Assembly (NCBI RefSeq): GCF_000226295.1
Contig: NC_016024.1
Coordinates: 1,285,501-1,349,500 of the forward strand
Reading direction: 5' to 3'
DNA from: Chloracidobacterium thermophilum B
Lineage (GTDB): Bacteria > Acidobacteriota > Blastocatellia > Chloracidobacteriales > Chloracidobacteriaceae
DNA length: 64,000 bases
The notes under the pieces are model-generated. The model ran no database searches, was not told the origin of the DNA, and worked only from the letters and a program-made list of their open reading frames with translations. Positions 31,905 through 41,511 of the stretch are shown here, piece after piece (position 1 is the first letter of the stretch; the number at the start of each line of letters is the position of its first letter). A program made the position numbers and the translations under genes.

Positions 31905-32957
31905 CTAGCGTTTCCCCTTACGGGATGGCGGTGTCGGTGCCGGGAGTTTGCCTTTTCTGACCGTCCAGACGTTGTTGACCAAGGCAGCCGTATATTCAGC
32001 CTGGGTCGGATTGCCGTTCTTGTCGAGCAGCGTCACCATGAATCTGGCTTCGGTGTCGCTGTCGTTCTGATAGGCCACGGGATACATCCCGCGCACCGGA
32101 AGCTCGTAGTAAGCACAGGTGTAGTTGCCGGACTTGGCATCCAGGCGCACAACGTAGATGCGGTCGAAATCGGCCACCGGGTCGTTGCTGAAAATCTGCT
32201 TGTCGAGAATGAAGTAGTTTCGGAGCGCCGCGCCATTTTTATCGAGCGTGACTCCGAAGGGGATCGCCCCCACCATGCGTCGTCCGCCCCCGATGATACC
32301 GGCAACGGCCGGTGGTTCGATGAGTTCGACCGAGCCGCCGTAAAGCCAGCCAATCCGGTAAATGGACGCTTCCGGGAAGCGGACGAGGTACCAGGAGTCA
32401 TACTTGACATCCGCTTCATCCGCGCCGGGTTTTTCTGTCTCGTCCGTGACGGCTATCCGCCGCTCGACCCGTTGCCGCTTGAGGATGTCAAACTCCGTGC
32501 CGCTTTTGAGTACCGTAATCACGTCGGCATCCCGGCGGGGCTGGACGCGCAGGCGGGTTTCACGCTTGAGGCGGCCACCAATCTGTGGCTGGACATGGGC
32601 ATATTCCTGATCGAGCGCCAGACAGGCATCAAGCAGTCTGCGGTAAACCACATGACGCGCCTCGACCCAACCAACTTTGGATTCCCCTTCTTTCTGCACC
32701 TTCAGCCATTCAATGCCGTTGACCTCGGCCTGGTGGTAAATCGCCAGCCTGTCGCCTTTCTGGAGTTGCCCGACTTTCGAGTTGACCAGCGCCGTTGAGT
32801 TGAACATCTCAGCACGCTCGGAAATCACTACGCCGTCGTCGAGCTTGCTTCTGCCGGTCGCGGTTTTAAAGCAGGCAGGCTGTCCGGCAAAAACCAGCAG
32901 GGACACCAGAGCCAGGAACGTGTGACCAGGATGCCAAGACAGGGAGCGAAGGGGCAT
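31905..32957 (-). CDS. Lipoprotein with bacterial SH3-like domains
   Basis: 350 residues. The N-terminal signal ends in a lipobox-like QPAC (LALVSLLVFAGQPAC), so a lipoprotein is likely. Residues about 40-100 (VVISERAEMFNSTALVNSKV, GQLQKGDRLAIYHQAEV, WLKVQKEGESKVGWVEARHV) are a bacterial SH3b-like fold; a second, RLRVQPRRDADVITVLKSGT and DSWYLVRFPEASIYRIGWLY, follows at about 140-210. The C-terminal third (GAIPFGVTLDKNG, TCAYYELPVRGMYPVAYQND) is an unrecognised beta domain. SH3b domains bind peptidoglycan or proteins in the envelope. It is divergent from ddl. Confidence 0.8.
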   Translation of the reverse strand: MPLRSLSWHPGHTFLALVSLLVFAGQPACFKTATGRSKLDDGVVISERAEMFNSTALVNSKVGQLQKGDRLAIYHQAEVNGIEWLKVQKEGESKVGWVEARHVVYRRLLDACLALDQEYAHVQPQIGGRLKRETRLRVQPRRDADVITVLKSGTEFDILKRQRVERRIAVTDETEKPGADEADVKYDSWYLVRFPEASIYRIGWLYGGSVELIEPPAVAGIIGGGRRMVGAIPFGVTLDKNGAALRNYFILDKQIFSNDPVADFDRIYVVRLDAKSGNYTCAYYELPVRGMYPVAYQNDSDTEARFMVTLLDKNGNPTQAEYTAALVNNVWTVRKGKLPAPTPPSRKGKR

Positions 32958-33023
32958 GTGAAGTTCGGTGAGTGCCGAAGAATCAGGTGGAATCGCGCTT
33001 TCAGTTCAAATCCCAAGTGAAAT

Positions 33024-33072
33024 GCCGGGAGCAAAACGCTATCCTAGCCGCCTTGCTGACGCAACTCCCGGC
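33024..33072. promoter_or_regulatory. 8-bp inverted repeat between lipoprotein and ddl genes
   Basis: GCCGGGAG (33024-33031) and CTCCCGGC (33065-33072) are perfect complements with a 33-base loop. The site lies in the divergent promoter region, about 75 bases before the ddl start. Either a regulatory site or a transcript hairpin is possible. Confidence 0.35.
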
Positions 33073-33148
33073 CGGCCGCGTGCGTCTTCACTGCTGGACT
33101 GGGGTTTGAACGATGTTCAGCGCGGAAACCCTGTCGAAGGAGTCATTT

Positions 33149-34249
33149 GTGAACAAGCAGCTTGCGGTGGGAGTCGTCTTTGGCGGCCGGTCGGGCGAGC
33201 ACGAGATATCGCTGCGGTCGGCCGCCACCATCCTGTCAGCGCTCGACCCGGAGAAGTACCACGTCATACCGATTGGGATTACCCGGTCCGGGGTGTGGGT
33301 GGCCGGTCCGGCAGCAACCGAAATGCTGTCCCTGGGCGGCCAAGTGGGCGGCATCGAATCACCGTCACCGGCCAGAATACTGGCTTCGCTGTCCAGTGTG
33401 CTTGGGGAACTCGATGTGGTGATTCCCGTTTTGCATGGAACCTATGGCGAGGATGGCACGATTCAGGGGTTGTTCGAAATGATGGACATCCCGTACGTCG
33501 GATGCGGGGTGCTGGCCTCGGCTGCGGGCATGGATAAAATCGTGATGAAGCAGTTGTTCCGCCAGGCCGGGCTGCCCGTCGTCGAATTCCGCTGGTTTAC
33601 AAGCCATGCCTGGACCACAGAGGGCGATGCCTTGCAGTCGGACATCCTTCGGCAGCTCGGTCTGCCGGTGTTCGTCAAACCGGCCAACCTGGGTTCTTCG
33701 GTGGGCATTACGCGCGTGGACGACCCGGCCGATTTTGCCGCCGCTGTTGCCCTGGCGGCGCAGTATGACCGGCGTATCATTGTCGAAAAAGGCTATGACG
33801 TACGCGAAATCGAAGTCAGCGTGCTGGGTAACGACCAGCCGGAAGCCAGTGTGCCGGGAGAGATTATCAGTGGCGCGGCATTTTATGATTATGCCGACAA
33901 ATACTCGCCCGACAGTCAATCGCAGTTGGTCATCCCGGCGCCGCTTGCGCCGGAGCAGATTGAAGATGTGCGCCGTCTGGCCGTCCGCGCCTTCCAGGCC
34001 ATTGATGGCGCCGGGCTGGCGCGGGTGGATTTTTTCCTGCTCCGCCAGACGAATACGCTGATGGTCAACGAAATCAACACGATGCCGGGCTTTACCCGCA
34101 TCAGCATGTATCCCAAGCTGTGGGAAGCCAGCGGGTGGTCCCTGCCGGCTGTACTGGATCGGTTGATCGAGCTGGCCTTTGCCCGCCATGCTGAAAAATC
34201 CCGGCTGGCGCGTGGGCTACCCTTGGGAACCGGCGCTGGCCAGTCCTGA
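33149..34249 (+). CDS. ddl: D-alanine--D-alanine ligase
   Basis: 366 residues. It makes the D-Ala-D-Ala dipeptide for peptidoglycan, in the cytoplasm. The start is GTG at 33149, 6 bases after a perfect AAGGAG (33137-33142); the ATG at 33113 has no such site. Motifs in order are [40 protein letters not shown] (D-Ala site), [18 protein letters not shown] (ATP-grasp) and [20 protein letters not shown] (metal and phosphate site). [11 protein letters not shown] matches the flexible loop of D-Ala rather than D-lactate ligases. It stands upstream of a VWA gene rather than inside a mur cluster. Confidence 0.96.
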   Translation: MNKQLAVGVVFGGRSGEHEISLRSAATILSALDPEKYHVIPIGITRSGVWVAGPAATEMLSLGGQVGGIESPSPARILASLSSVLGELDVVIPVLHGTYGEDGTIQGLFEMMDIPYVGCGVLASAAGMDKIVMKQLFRQAGLPVVEFRWFTSHAWTTEGDALQSDILRQLGLPVFVKPANLGSSVGITRVDDPADFAAAVALAAQYDRRIIVEKGYDVREIEVSVLGNDQPEASVPGEIISGAAFYDYADKYSPDSQSQLVIPAPLAPEQIEDVRRLAVRAFQAIDGAGLARVDFFLLRQTNTLMVNEINTMPGFTRISMYPKLWEASGWSLPAVLDRLIELAFARHAEKSRLARGLPLGTGAGQS

Positions 34250-34316
34250 CCCGACGGGAGGCAACCAATGGTGTTCGGGTGAACGGATTGGTGCTGAGGG
34301 AGATGGGGAATCAGTT

Positions 34317-35348
34317 ATGAGGTACTTCAGAAAGTTTTGGCAGCAGGTTCGTTCGGGATGGCTGGTTGGTGTGCTGTGTGGCGTGGTTGTGCTGGGACAG
34401 CCCCTTCCGGCGCGGTATGCCCAGCAGGCGCCGCGAACCCCGAATCGTCCCGGTGCGACGCCCCAAGAGAGGGACCCCGGAGAGGATGTCATTCGCATCA
34501 CCAACGTGACCGTCCCGGTGATTGTGACCGACCAGGACGACCGCTTCATCAGCAAGCTGACCAAGGATGACTTTGAAATCTACGAAAACAAGAAAAAGCA
34601 GAAGATTGAGTCCTTCGAGGACAAAACCGACCTGCCCCTGTTCGTTGCCGTGCTGATGGACACCAGCGCCAGCATCAAGCCCAAGCTGAAGTTTCAGAAG
34701 GAAGCCACCATTTCCTTCCTTCAGACCATCATCCGGCGGCGCAAGGACCAGGCGCTCTTTGTGACCTTTGATTCGACCGTTCAGTTGCGGCAGGACTTCA
34801 CCGATGACACCAACCTTTTGGCCAAAGCCATCATGGAGGTCAAAGCCAGTGGCGACACGGCGCTGTATGACGCGGTGTACCGGGTGTGCGAGGAAAAAAT
34901 GTACAACGTGCCCACACCCCGGAAGATCATCATCGTCATTACGGACGGCGCCGATACCGCCAGCGAACACACGCTGGAGGAAGCCATCGAAATTGCCCAG
35001 CGTTATGAGGTGCTCATCTTTGGCATCAGCACGCGCAACGCTGGCTTTTTCGGCACCGGCGCCGGCATGGTGGCCGGTGAGGATGACGAGGCGCTGCGTA
35101 AACTGTGCACGCGAACCGGTGGCGACGTAGCCTTCCCTCAGAAGGTCATTGACCTCGAACGCGCCTTCCAGCGCATTGATCAGGCGGCCCGACGGTACTA
35201 TCTGCTGTCATACGAACCACAGGACCCGGACACGCCCGGCTACCGGAAAATTGAAGTGCGGGTGGTGACGCGCAAGAACGTCAAGGTCAAGGCACGCGAC
35301 GGCTACATGGTGCGGCGGCGGGCAGGCAGCGCTGGCTCATCGCTCTGA
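34317..35348 (+). CDS. Secreted VWA-domain protein, acidobacterial type (copy 2)
   Basis: 343 residues, close in plan to the protein at 3817. The ATG at 34317 precedes a signal-like stretch (GWLVGVLCGVVVLGQPLPAR). The beta domain reads TNVTVPVIVTDQDDRFISKL, and the VWA domain has LMDTSASIKPKL (MIDAS), then VITDGADTASEHTLEEAIEI. Its end carries YYLLSYEPQDPDTPGYRKIE and RDGYMVRRR, shared with the other copies. It lies just after ddl and converges on lpxA. A role in metal-dependent adhesion or envelope assembly is inferred from the family only. Confidence 0.85.
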   Translation: MRYFRKFWQQVRSGWLVGVLCGVVVLGQPLPARYAQQAPRTPNRPGATPQERDPGEDVIRITNVTVPVIVTDQDDRFISKLTKDDFEIYENKKKQKIESFEDKTDLPLFVAVLMDTSASIKPKLKFQKEATISFLQTIIRRRKDQALFVTFDSTVQLRQDFTDDTNLLAKAIMEVKASGDTALYDAVYRVCEEKMYNVPTPRKIIIVITDGADTASEHTLEEAIEIAQRYEVLIFGISTRNAGFFGTGAGMVAGEDDEALRKLCTRTGGDVAFPQKVIDLERAFQRIDQAARRYYLLSYEPQDPDTPGYRKIEVRVVTRKNVKVKARDGYMVRRRAGSAGSSL

Positions 35349-35385
35349 AACCGGCTCTGGAACCGTCTCCATCCGGCTGTGGCAG

Positions 35386-35400
35386 GCAGCCCAAGGCTGC
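35386..35400. terminator. Hairpin between convergent VWA and lpxA genes
   Basis: GCAGCC (35386-35391), loop CAA, GGCTGC (35395-35400), a perfect 6-bp stem in the 60-base gap between two converging genes. A short T-run (CTTTTC at 35408) follows after about 8 bases. Terminator activity for the plus-strand gene is plausible but unproven. Confidence 0.4.
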
Positions 35401-35411
35401 GGACACGCTTT

Positions 35412-36185
35412 TCATTTGATGACGCCACGCTGTGAACTGGCGATGAAATCCAGCAGCAGGCGAATGCGCGGATGGTCGCCAAGTTTTTCCGTGATGGCGG
35501 CAACGGCCTGCGAGGTGTTGAGCTTTGAGTTGAGCAGCAGGCGGAAAGCCTGCTCGATGGCGCGCAGATCGGCATCTGGAAAACCGGCGCGCCGCAGCCC
35601 GATGCTGTTCGGTCCGTAGCACCGGGCATGGTTGCCGACGCTCCGGGCATAGGGCAGGGCATCCTTGACCACGACGGAATAGGCTCCGATGAAGGCGTAG
35701 GCTCCGACGCGGCAGAACTGGTGGACCCCGACATACGCACCAAGGATGGCATGGTCGTGAACTTCGACGTGTCCGGCCAGAGAGGCTCCGTTGGCCATGA
35801 TGATGTGGTTGCCCACGATGCAGTCGTGCGCCACATGGCACTGCGCCATGAGCAGGTTGTCGTTGCCAATGCGCGTCACGCCGCCGCCAGCGCCGGTCCC
35901 CCGGTGCAGTGTGGCAAACTCGCGGATGATGTTGCGTTCGCCGATGATGAGTTCTGTCCGCTCGCCGGCGTATTTCAGGTCTTGTGGGTCCTGACCGACT
36001 GAAACGAAAGGGAACAGGCGGGTGCCGCGTCCGATGCGGGTGGGGCCTTCAATGACACAGTGCGCGCCGACGCTGACTTCGTCTTCGAGGACGACATCCG
36101 CGCCGATGATGGCATAGGGGCCGATGGAAACCTGTTCGCCGAGGCGGGTCTGGGGGTTGATGATGGCTGTGGGATGAATGGGCAT
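35412..36185 (-). CDS. lpxA: UDP-N-acetylglucosamine acyltransferase LpxA
   Basis: 257 residues. It adds the 3-O-acyl chain in the first step of lipid A synthesis. The left-handed parallel beta-helix of hexapeptide repeats starts MPIHPTAIINPQTRLGEQVS and carries MAQCHVAHDCIVGNHI, with the catalytic His at about 120. HQFCRVGAYAFIGAYSVVVK follows, then a helical C-terminus (IEQAFRLLLNSKLN). It is the last gene of a three-gene operon with an alpha/beta-hydrolase 3 bases upstream and a VWA gene beyond; it is not beside lpxD-fabZ, which lie about 10 kb away. Confidence 0.97.
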   Translation of the reverse strand: MPIHPTAIINPQTRLGEQVSIGPYAIIGADVVLEDEVSVGAHCVIEGPTRIGRGTRLFPFVSVGQDPQDLKYAGERTELIIGERNIIREFATLHRGTGAGGGVTRIGNDNLLMAQCHVAHDCIVGNHIIMANGASLAGHVEVHDHAILGAYVGVHQFCRVGAYAFIGAYSVVVKDALPYARSVGNHARCYGPNSIGLRRAGFPDADLRAIEQAFRLLLNSKLNTSQAVAAITEKLGDHPRIRLLLDFIASSQRGVIK

Positions 36186-36188
36186 AGC

Positions 36189-37196
36189 CTATGGAATCAA
36201 CGTGTATTCATTCTGGGGCGGCGAAGCCGCGCTCAAAAACCGCTCAGCTTCGCGCAAAAAGGCTTCCGGGCGCTCAATGGGGGGCATGTGGCCGCAACGG
36301 TCAATGACCACGAAACTGGCCGTCGGCAGTCCGCCTTTGAGCTTTTCGCCCGAATGCAGCGGCAGAAGGGCGTCCTGCCTGCCCCAGATGATGAGCGTTG
36401 GGGACGTAATCCGGTTCAGGCGCGGTTCGAGCGCATCGTCGCCAGTCAGCATCGCGGCCAGCGCCCGGTCAATCACCCAGGTCTGGCGACGCGCCTGCGC
36501 CTGGAAGTCCCGAACCACAGGCGCGGGAAGCTGTAGCGGCTGGAAAAACAGCACCTTGAGGAAGTTTGTGAAATCTTCCGGGGTGGTGCCCGGGTCAAGC
36601 AGGGCGCGGTCCGGGGGCGGCTCAAAGCGAACTCCGGCACTGTCCACCAGGATGAGCCGCGCCACCCGTTCCGGTGTCGTGCTGGCTGTGTAGGCCGCAA
36701 TCCAGCCGCCCATGGACAGCCCACACAGATGCGCCTGCCGGACACCCACCCGGTCGAGAAACTTCACCACCGTTGCGGACTGCTCACGAATGGCATAACT
36801 GGCGTTGGCGGGTTTGTCCGAGCGTCCGAATCCCGGCAGATCAATGGCATAGACGTGAAAGCGGCGTGACAGCGGCACGATGACCTGTCCCCAGTCGGCG
36901 TCCGAACTGCCGCCCAGACCGTGAATGAGCACGAGCGGCTCACCGGCACCGCCTTCCTTGTAGTGCAGGCGAACGCCGTCAATGACGACTTCCCGCGCCG
37001 CAATACCCGCCCACCACAATCGCCACTGGTCATACCAGTTGATGACCGTGAGCGGACGCTGATAGGCCAGCGTCCCGGCGCAACCCAGGGCAACTGTCGC
37101 CAGAAGCAGAATGGCCAGAATACGAATGAACCAGCGCGATGACCGCCAGGGGAGGGAAGGCCGGGCGTGTGCAGAACGGGAAGACTGATGCGGCAT
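36189..37196 (-). CDS. Membrane-anchored alpha/beta-hydrolase
   Basis: 335 residues. A hydrophobic segment near residues 22-45 (WFIRILAILLLATVALGCAG) is a signal anchor or lipoprotein-like signal. The hydrolase fold starts REVVIDGVRLHYKEGG and has VLIHGLGGSSDADWGQVIVP (oxyanion), the nucleophile HLCGLSMGGWIAAYTAS, the acid IIWGRQDALLPL and the histidine CGHMPPIERPEAF. All three catalytic residues are present. It lies 3 bases upstream of lpxA and 17 after the VWA gene, so the three are one unit. Substrate unknown; an envelope lipid or ester is a guess. Confidence 0.88.
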   Translation of the reverse strand: MPHQSSRSAHARPSLPWRSSRWFIRILAILLLATVALGCAGTLAYQRPLTVINWYDQWRLWWAGIAAREVVIDGVRLHYKEGGAGEPLVLIHGLGGSSDADWGQVIVPLSRRFHVYAIDLPGFGRSDKPANASYAIREQSATVVKFLDRVGVRQAHLCGLSMGGWIAAYTASTTPERVARLILVDSAGVRFEPPPDRALLDPGTTPEDFTNFLKVLFFQPLQLPAPVVRDFQAQARRQTWVIDRALAAMLTGDDALEPRLNRITSPTLIIWGRQDALLPLHSGEKLKGGLPTASFVVIDRCGHMPPIERPEAFLREAERFLSAASPPQNEYTLIP

Positions 37197-37213
37197 AAGC
37201 CGATGCCGGAGGT

Positions 37214-38467
37214 TCAGCGTACTTTCTTCTGCTTGCGCCGCAGGAAGTCCATCATGACGTACTCACCCAACGTCATGACGGTCGTAAAGTACGCCTTGCC
37301 CTGCGCAATGCTCGTCAAGCGCTTGATGAAATTCACCAGGTAGGGGTCATCGGCCAGCATGAAGGTGTTGATGGCAATGTTGCTGCGCCGGCACTGGGCG
37401 ACTTCCCGGTAGGTTGCCTCCATAATCATCGGGTCAAGCCCCATGGAGTTTTTGTAAATCCGTCCGTCTTCCATGGTCAGCGCCGAGGGTTTGCCGTCGG
37501 TAATCATGATGATCTGCCGCATATCCACGCGCTGGGCCAGCAGCAGGCGGCGCGCGAGCCGGAGTCCCTCGGCCGTGTTCGTGTGGTAGGGCCCGACGGT
37601 AAGCTGCGACAGCCTGCCAAGCGGCACTTCCTCGGCTGAGTCGTGGAAGAGCACCAGCTTGAGGGTGTCGCCGGGATACTGCGTGCGGATGAGATGCGTC
37701 AGCGCCAAAGCCACGCGCTTGGCCGGGGTGAAGCGGTCTTCGCCGTACAGGATCATGCTGTGACTGCAATCCAGCATGAGCACCGTGGCGCACGAGCTGG
37801 TGTACTCCGACTGGTGAATCATCAGGTCGCTGTATTCCACTTCAAGCGGAACCCCCAACCCATGGCGCTGAATGGCCGACAGCAGCGTGGCGTTGACATC
37901 CAGATTGAGCGTGTCGCCGAACTCGTACGGCTTGCTGGATTGAAACGCCTCAATGCCGGTGGAAAGGTGCTGTGTGTCGTGCCGCCCGGCGTAGCTTCGG
38001 CCAAGCGAGCCGAGCAGTTGGCTGAGCGCCTTGTAGCCGAGAAAGTCCATACCCTTCTCGGTCAGCGCAAACTTGATGCGCGCACCTTCGTCCTTTTCGA
38101 TGCGTCCCTGTCCAGGGCGCGGCGTCGGCGTCCCGCGCTCATCGGGGGTGGCACGCAGGTAGCCCTGTTCAAGCAGCCGCTGGATGAGCGCATCCACCAG
38201 CTCATCGAGCTTGTTTTCGTCCAGCGCGCCGGAGGCATCCTGAAGGGCCTTCAGGTCTGTCTCGTCAAGCAGTTCCCCGGAGCGGATGAGCTGCCGGATG
38301 GCTTCCCGCAGGGCTTCCAGCGATTGGTCCGGGTCCTGAATGCGACGGGACCAGCCGCCCTGGGAAAAACCGCTTTGCAGAAAGAAGTCGGACAGCTTTT
38401 CGAGCAGTTGTTCAAGGTTGAACTGGTCCAGGTCGAGACCATCCCATTTTCCGTAGCGCGTAATCAT
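37214..38467 (-). CDS. Cytoplasmic VWA-domain protein, CoxE-like
   Basis: 417 residues without signal peptide. The N-terminal half is helical and charged ([20 protein letters not shown]). The C-terminal half is a VWA domain with an intact [40 protein letters not shown], then [20 protein letters not shown]. This arrangement is that of CoxE/YeaD-like proteins that often work with a MoxR-type AAA ATPase to assemble metal enzymes; no such ATPase is in the window. It leads an operon with the hydrolase and lpxA. Distinct from the secreted VWA proteins by having no exported beta domain. Confidence 0.87.
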   Translation of the reverse strand: MITRYGKWDGLDLDQFNLEQLLEKLSDFFLQSGFSQGGWSRRIQDPDQSLEALREAIRQLIRSGELLDETDLKALQDASGALDENKLDELVDALIQRLLEQGYLRATPDERGTPTPRPGQGRIEKDEGARIKFALTEKGMDFLGYKALSQLLGSLGRSYAGRHDTQHLSTGIEAFQSSKPYEFGDTLNLDVNATLLSAIQRHGLGVPLEVEYSDLMIHQSEYTSSCATVLMLDCSHSMILYGEDRFTPAKRVALALTHLIRTQYPGDTLKLVLFHDSAEEVPLGRLSQLTVGPYHTNTAEGLRLARRLLLAQRVDMRQIIMITDGKPSALTMEDGRIYKNSMGLDPMIMEATYREVAQCRRSNIAINTFMLADDPYLVNFIKRLTSIAQGKAYFTTVMTLGEYVMMDFLRRKQKKVR

Positions 38468-38733
38468 GGCGGCGCATCCTCAAAAGTCTGGTAGGCTTGG
38501 CAGGTGACCACGAAGCAGTGGCCACAGGTTGCGGGAGGGCGGCAGACGTGTGCCGAAACGGTAACCGACGCACGCCAAAGACGCAACCACGCCTGCCTTG
38601 CTTGACCTGGTGAAACCGGCTTTCTACCATCGTTTTCGTGCGTGGCGTTACATAACTGATGCAGGCGGTACGCCCCGATGCAGGTCTCTCACCCCCCGGC
38701 TGCCTGTGCTCCCGCCCGCTGGAGAACCACACG
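38468..38733. other. Divergent non-coding region before nuoA
   Basis: About 265 bases between the CoxE-like gene and nuoA. Apart from the nuo promoter it contains GATGCAGG twice (near 38657 and 38677) and no gene. The divergent promoter for the minus-strand operon must also be here, but I could not assign it. Confidence 0.4.
38602..38630 (+). promoter_or_regulatory. Probable nuo operon promoter
   Basis: TTGACC (38602-38607), 17-base spacer, TACCAT (38625-38630): a good sigma-70-type match with optimal spacing. It leaves a leader of about 100 bases before nuoA at 38734. Confidence 0.5.
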
Positions 38734-39120
38734 ATGTCGAATGAACTCCAGAACTACATTCCGCTGCTGATGGTGTTTGGACTGGCGTCTTTCGTGGCAA
38801 CGATGATTCTGAACACCTCGCGGCTGCTGGGTCCCAAAATCAGAACCCGTGAAAAACTCATGCCCTACGAGTGTGGCAACGACCCGGTGGGCAGCGCGCG
38901 GGAACGCTTCTCGGTCAAGTTTTATCTGGTGTGCCTGCTGTTCATCCTGTTCGACATCGAAGCCATTGTGCTGATTCCCTGGGCGGTGGTGTACAAGGCG
39001 CTGGCTGATGAACTCGGCAACAAGCTGTTTGTCTATGGCGAAATGATGCTGTTTGTGGCGACGCTGTTCATCGGCTACATCTACGTGTGGAAGAAGGGTG
39101 TTTTCGACTGGAGCAAGTAG
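38734..39120 (+). CDS. nuoA: NADH-quinone oxidoreductase subunit A
   Basis: 128 residues with three membrane helices. The matrix loop carries the family signature [20 protein letters not shown], followed by [19 protein letters not shown] with the conserved acidic pair in the second helix. It helps form the quinone entry site between the arms of complex I. The ATG at 38734 has GGAGA 8 bases upstream; an upstream start at 38659 would add 25 residues with no match. First gene of nuoABCDE. Confidence 0.97.
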   Translation: MSNELQNYIPLLMVFGLASFVATMILNTSRLLGPKIRTREKLMPYECGNDPVGSARERFSVKFYLVCLLFILFDIEAIVLIPWAVVYKALADELGNKLFVYGEMMLFVATLFIGYIYVWKKGVFDWSK

Positions 39121-39147
39121 CCTTCAGTCGTCTGAAGGAGAAGGGCC

Positions 39148-39681
39148 ATGGGACTCGAAACGACGATTGGCGCCGCCCTGCCGGAAATCCTGACGGCGCG
39201 CCTCGAAGACCTCATCAACTGGTCGCGCAAGTCATCGCTGTGGCCGGCCACGTTTGGCCTGGCCTGCTGCGCCATCGAGATGATGAATGCCACTTCGGCC
39301 CGCAATGACATAGCGCGGTTTGGTTCGGAGGTGTTCCGCGCCAGTCCGCGTCAGGCCGATGTCATGATCGTGGCCGGGCGGGTCTCCCGCAAAATGGCCC
39401 CGGTGCTGCGCCGCATCTACGACCAGATGCCGGACCCGAAGTGGGTCATTTCGATGGGGGCCTGCGCCACGGCCGGCGGGATTTTCAACAACTACGCCAT
39501 CGTGCAGGGCGTGCATCAGGTCGTGCCGGTGGATGTCTATGTGCCGGGGTGTCCGCCGCGCCCGGAGACCCTGATCTATGCCCTGATGAAGCTCCAGGAA
39601 AAGATCATGGCCGAGCGGTTGACCGACCGCCGCGACCGCAACCTGCTGCCGGAAGAACTCCCTAAAGGAGCTGCGGCATGA
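39148..39681 (+). CDS. nuoB: NADH-quinone oxidoreductase subunit B
   Basis: 177 residues. It holds the N2 [4Fe-4S] cluster beside the quinone site. The tandem cysteines are in [20 protein letters not shown], with [20 protein letters not shown] and [20 protein letters not shown] supplying the others. The ATG at 39148 follows GAAGGAGAAGG. Its end overlaps nuoC by four bases (ATGA). Standard length; nothing odd. Confidence 0.97.
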   Translation: MGLETTIGAALPEILTARLEDLINWSRKSSLWPATFGLACCAIEMMNATSARNDIARFGSEVFRASPRQADVMIVAGRVSRKMAPVLRRIYDQMPDPKWVISMGACATAGGIFNNYAIVQGVHQVVPVDVYVPGCPPRPETLIYALMKLQEKIMAERLTDRRDRNLLPEELPKGAAA

Positions 39682-40196
39682 GCGAACCAAAGGCTGCGAC
39701 CGTGGATGCAACGGGCGATGACCTGGCGCTGATCAAGGGTGCAACGGATACGCTGGCCCAGTTGCGTCAGCGTTTTCAGACAGCCATCGAGCAGGTCATC
39801 GTCCAGCACGGCGAAGTGACGGTGTATGTCTCCCGCGCCGCTATTGTGGATGTGGCGCGTTACCTGCGTGACGAGCCAAAACTGCTGTTCAATCTGCTTT
39901 CCGATCTGTGTGGTGTGGACCGGGGGCTTGAAGCCGACCCGCGCTTTGAGGTGGTCTATCACCTGTTTTCCATCCCACACGGCTATCGCCTGCGCCTGAA
40001 AGTGCGTGTCCCGGAACAAGACTGTGAAGTACCCACGCTGGTCGGCATCTATCCGACGGCCGAGTGGCACGAACGGGAAACCTTTGACCTGATGGGCATC
40101 CGCTTCACCAACCATCCTGATCTGCGCAAGATTCTGACCCCCGACGATCTGGAAGGCCACCCACTACGAAAGGACTTTCCGCTCCAGGGTTACTGA
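39678..40196 (+). CDS. nuoC: NADH-quinone oxidoreductase subunit C
   Basis: 172 residues. Signature [20 protein letters not shown] at the middle, then [20 protein letters not shown] and [20 protein letters not shown], and [20 protein letters not shown] near the end. It is the 30-kDa subunit that docks with NuoD in the peripheral arm. NuoC and NuoD are separate genes here, unlike the fused form of E. coli. Confidence 0.96.
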   Translation: MSEPKAATVDATGDDLALIKGATDTLAQLRQRFQTAIEQVIVQHGEVTVYVSRAAIVDVARYLRDEPKLLFNLLSDLCGVDRGLEADPRFEVVYHLFSIPHGYRLRLKVRVPEQDCEVPTLVGIYPTAEWHERETFDLMGIRFTNHPDLRKILTPDDLEGHPLRKDFPLQGY

Positions 40197-40244
40197 TCCG
40201 GTGTGCTGCCGCATTGCCGGGCCCGGACGGAGCCAGCCTGTGCC

Positions 40245-41504
40245 ATGTCATCCCTTCGCCATTCCAACGTCATTGAACTCGACTACGCCCCGCAGCAAAA
40301 GATTCGGGAACTGCTGCGCGAGCAGTCGGCGCTCGACAACGCCATTACGGTGAGCATGGGGCCGCAGCACCCTTCAACCCACGGTGTGCTGCGGCTCGAA
40401 CTCATCCTGGACGGCGAAACCGTCATCAGCGCCAAACCGGACATCGGCTATCTCCACACCGGCATGGAGAAGCAGATGGAAACGAAGAAGTACCAGCAAA
40501 ACATCGTCATCACCGACCGGATGGATTACCTCAATCCGATGGGCAACAACCTGGGCTACGTGATGACGGTCGAAAAGCTGCTGGGGCTGACCCACGACAT
40601 TCCGCCCCGCGCACAAACCCTGCGCGTACTGCTGACCGAACTGCAACGGATTGCTTCCCATCTGGTCTGGCTTGGGACGCACGCGCTCGACTTGGGCGCG
40701 ATGTCGCTGTTTTTCTACTGTTTCCGCGAGCGTGAAAAGATTCTCAACATCTACGAAGCCGTCTGCGGCGGGCGCATGACGGTCAGCTACTTCCGCGTCG
40801 GCGGCCTGCCCTACGATGTGCCGCCGAACTTCAACCGTCTGGTCCGGGACTTTCTGGATGAGTTTCCGGCGGCGCTGGCGGAGTACCACAAGCTGCTGAC
40901 GAACAATCCGATTTTCCAGAAGCGGACCCGTGGCGTCGGCGTGCTGTCGGGTGAGGATGCCATTGCGTTGGGGGTGACGGGGCCGACGCTGCGCGGCTCC
41001 GGCGTGGCGCACGATGTGCGCCGGGCAGAACCCTACTGTGGCTATGAAACCTACGACTTTGACATTCCGGTGGAGCGGGACGGCGACGTGTATGCCCGCT
41101 ACCTCGTGCGCATGCGCGAAATGGAGGAAAGCTGGAAGATTTGTCGCCAGGCCCTCGACCGCCTCAAGCCAGGACCCATCAAGGCGGATTCCCCGAAGAT
41201 TGTTCTGCCCGACCGCGAGGAAATGAAGCACCAGATGGATGCCCTCATCCATCACTTCCTGCTGGCCGCTTATGGATTCAGTGTGCCCCCCGGCGAAGCC
41301 TACCACGCCATCGAAGGCTCCAAGGGCGAGCTGGGTTTCTACATCATCAGCGACGGGACGGAACGCCCCTTCCGCTGCCACGTGCGCGGCCCCTCGTTTG
41401 TGAACCTGCAGGCCATTCCAAAGCTTTGCCAGGGTGCGTTACTGGCCGATGTTGTGGCCATCATCGGCAGTCTGGACATCGTGCTGGGCGAAATTGACCG
41501 GTAA
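40245..41504 (+). CDS. nuoD: NADH-quinone oxidoreductase subunit D
   Basis: 419 residues. Its 49-kDa fold lines the quinone site. Signatures are VSMGPQHPSTHGVLRLELIL, IGYLHTGMEKQMETKKYQQN, ITDRMDYLNPMGNNLGYVMT and ERPFRCHVRGPSFVNLQAIP. The ATG at 40245 is chosen over an in-frame GTG at 40203 because the extra 14 residues have no match. About 48 bases separate it from nuoC. Confidence 0.96.
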   Translation: MSSLRHSNVIELDYAPQQKIRELLREQSALDNAITVSMGPQHPSTHGVLRLELILDGETVISAKPDIGYLHTGMEKQMETKKYQQNIVITDRMDYLNPMGNNLGYVMTVEKLLGLTHDIPPRAQTLRVLLTELQRIASHLVWLGTHALDLGAMSLFFYCFREREKILNIYEAVCGGRMTVSYFRVGGLPYDVPPNFNRLVRDFLDEFPAALAEYHKLLTNNPIFQKRTRGVGVLSGEDAIALGVTGPTLRGSGVAHDVRRAEPYCGYETYDFDIPVERDGDVYARYLVRMREMEESWKICRQALDRLKPGPIKADSPKIVLPDREEMKHQMDALIHHFLLAAYGFSVPPGEAYHAIEGSKGELGFYIISDGTERPFRCHVRGPSFVNLQAIPKLCQGALLADVVAIIGSLDIVLGEIDR

Positions 41505-41511
41505 AACGAGC

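Noticed and set aside
32998-33012. GTTCAAATCCC, like a tRNA T-arm.
   Set aside because: The flanking bases do not pair into a T-stem and no acceptor or anticodon arm is present.
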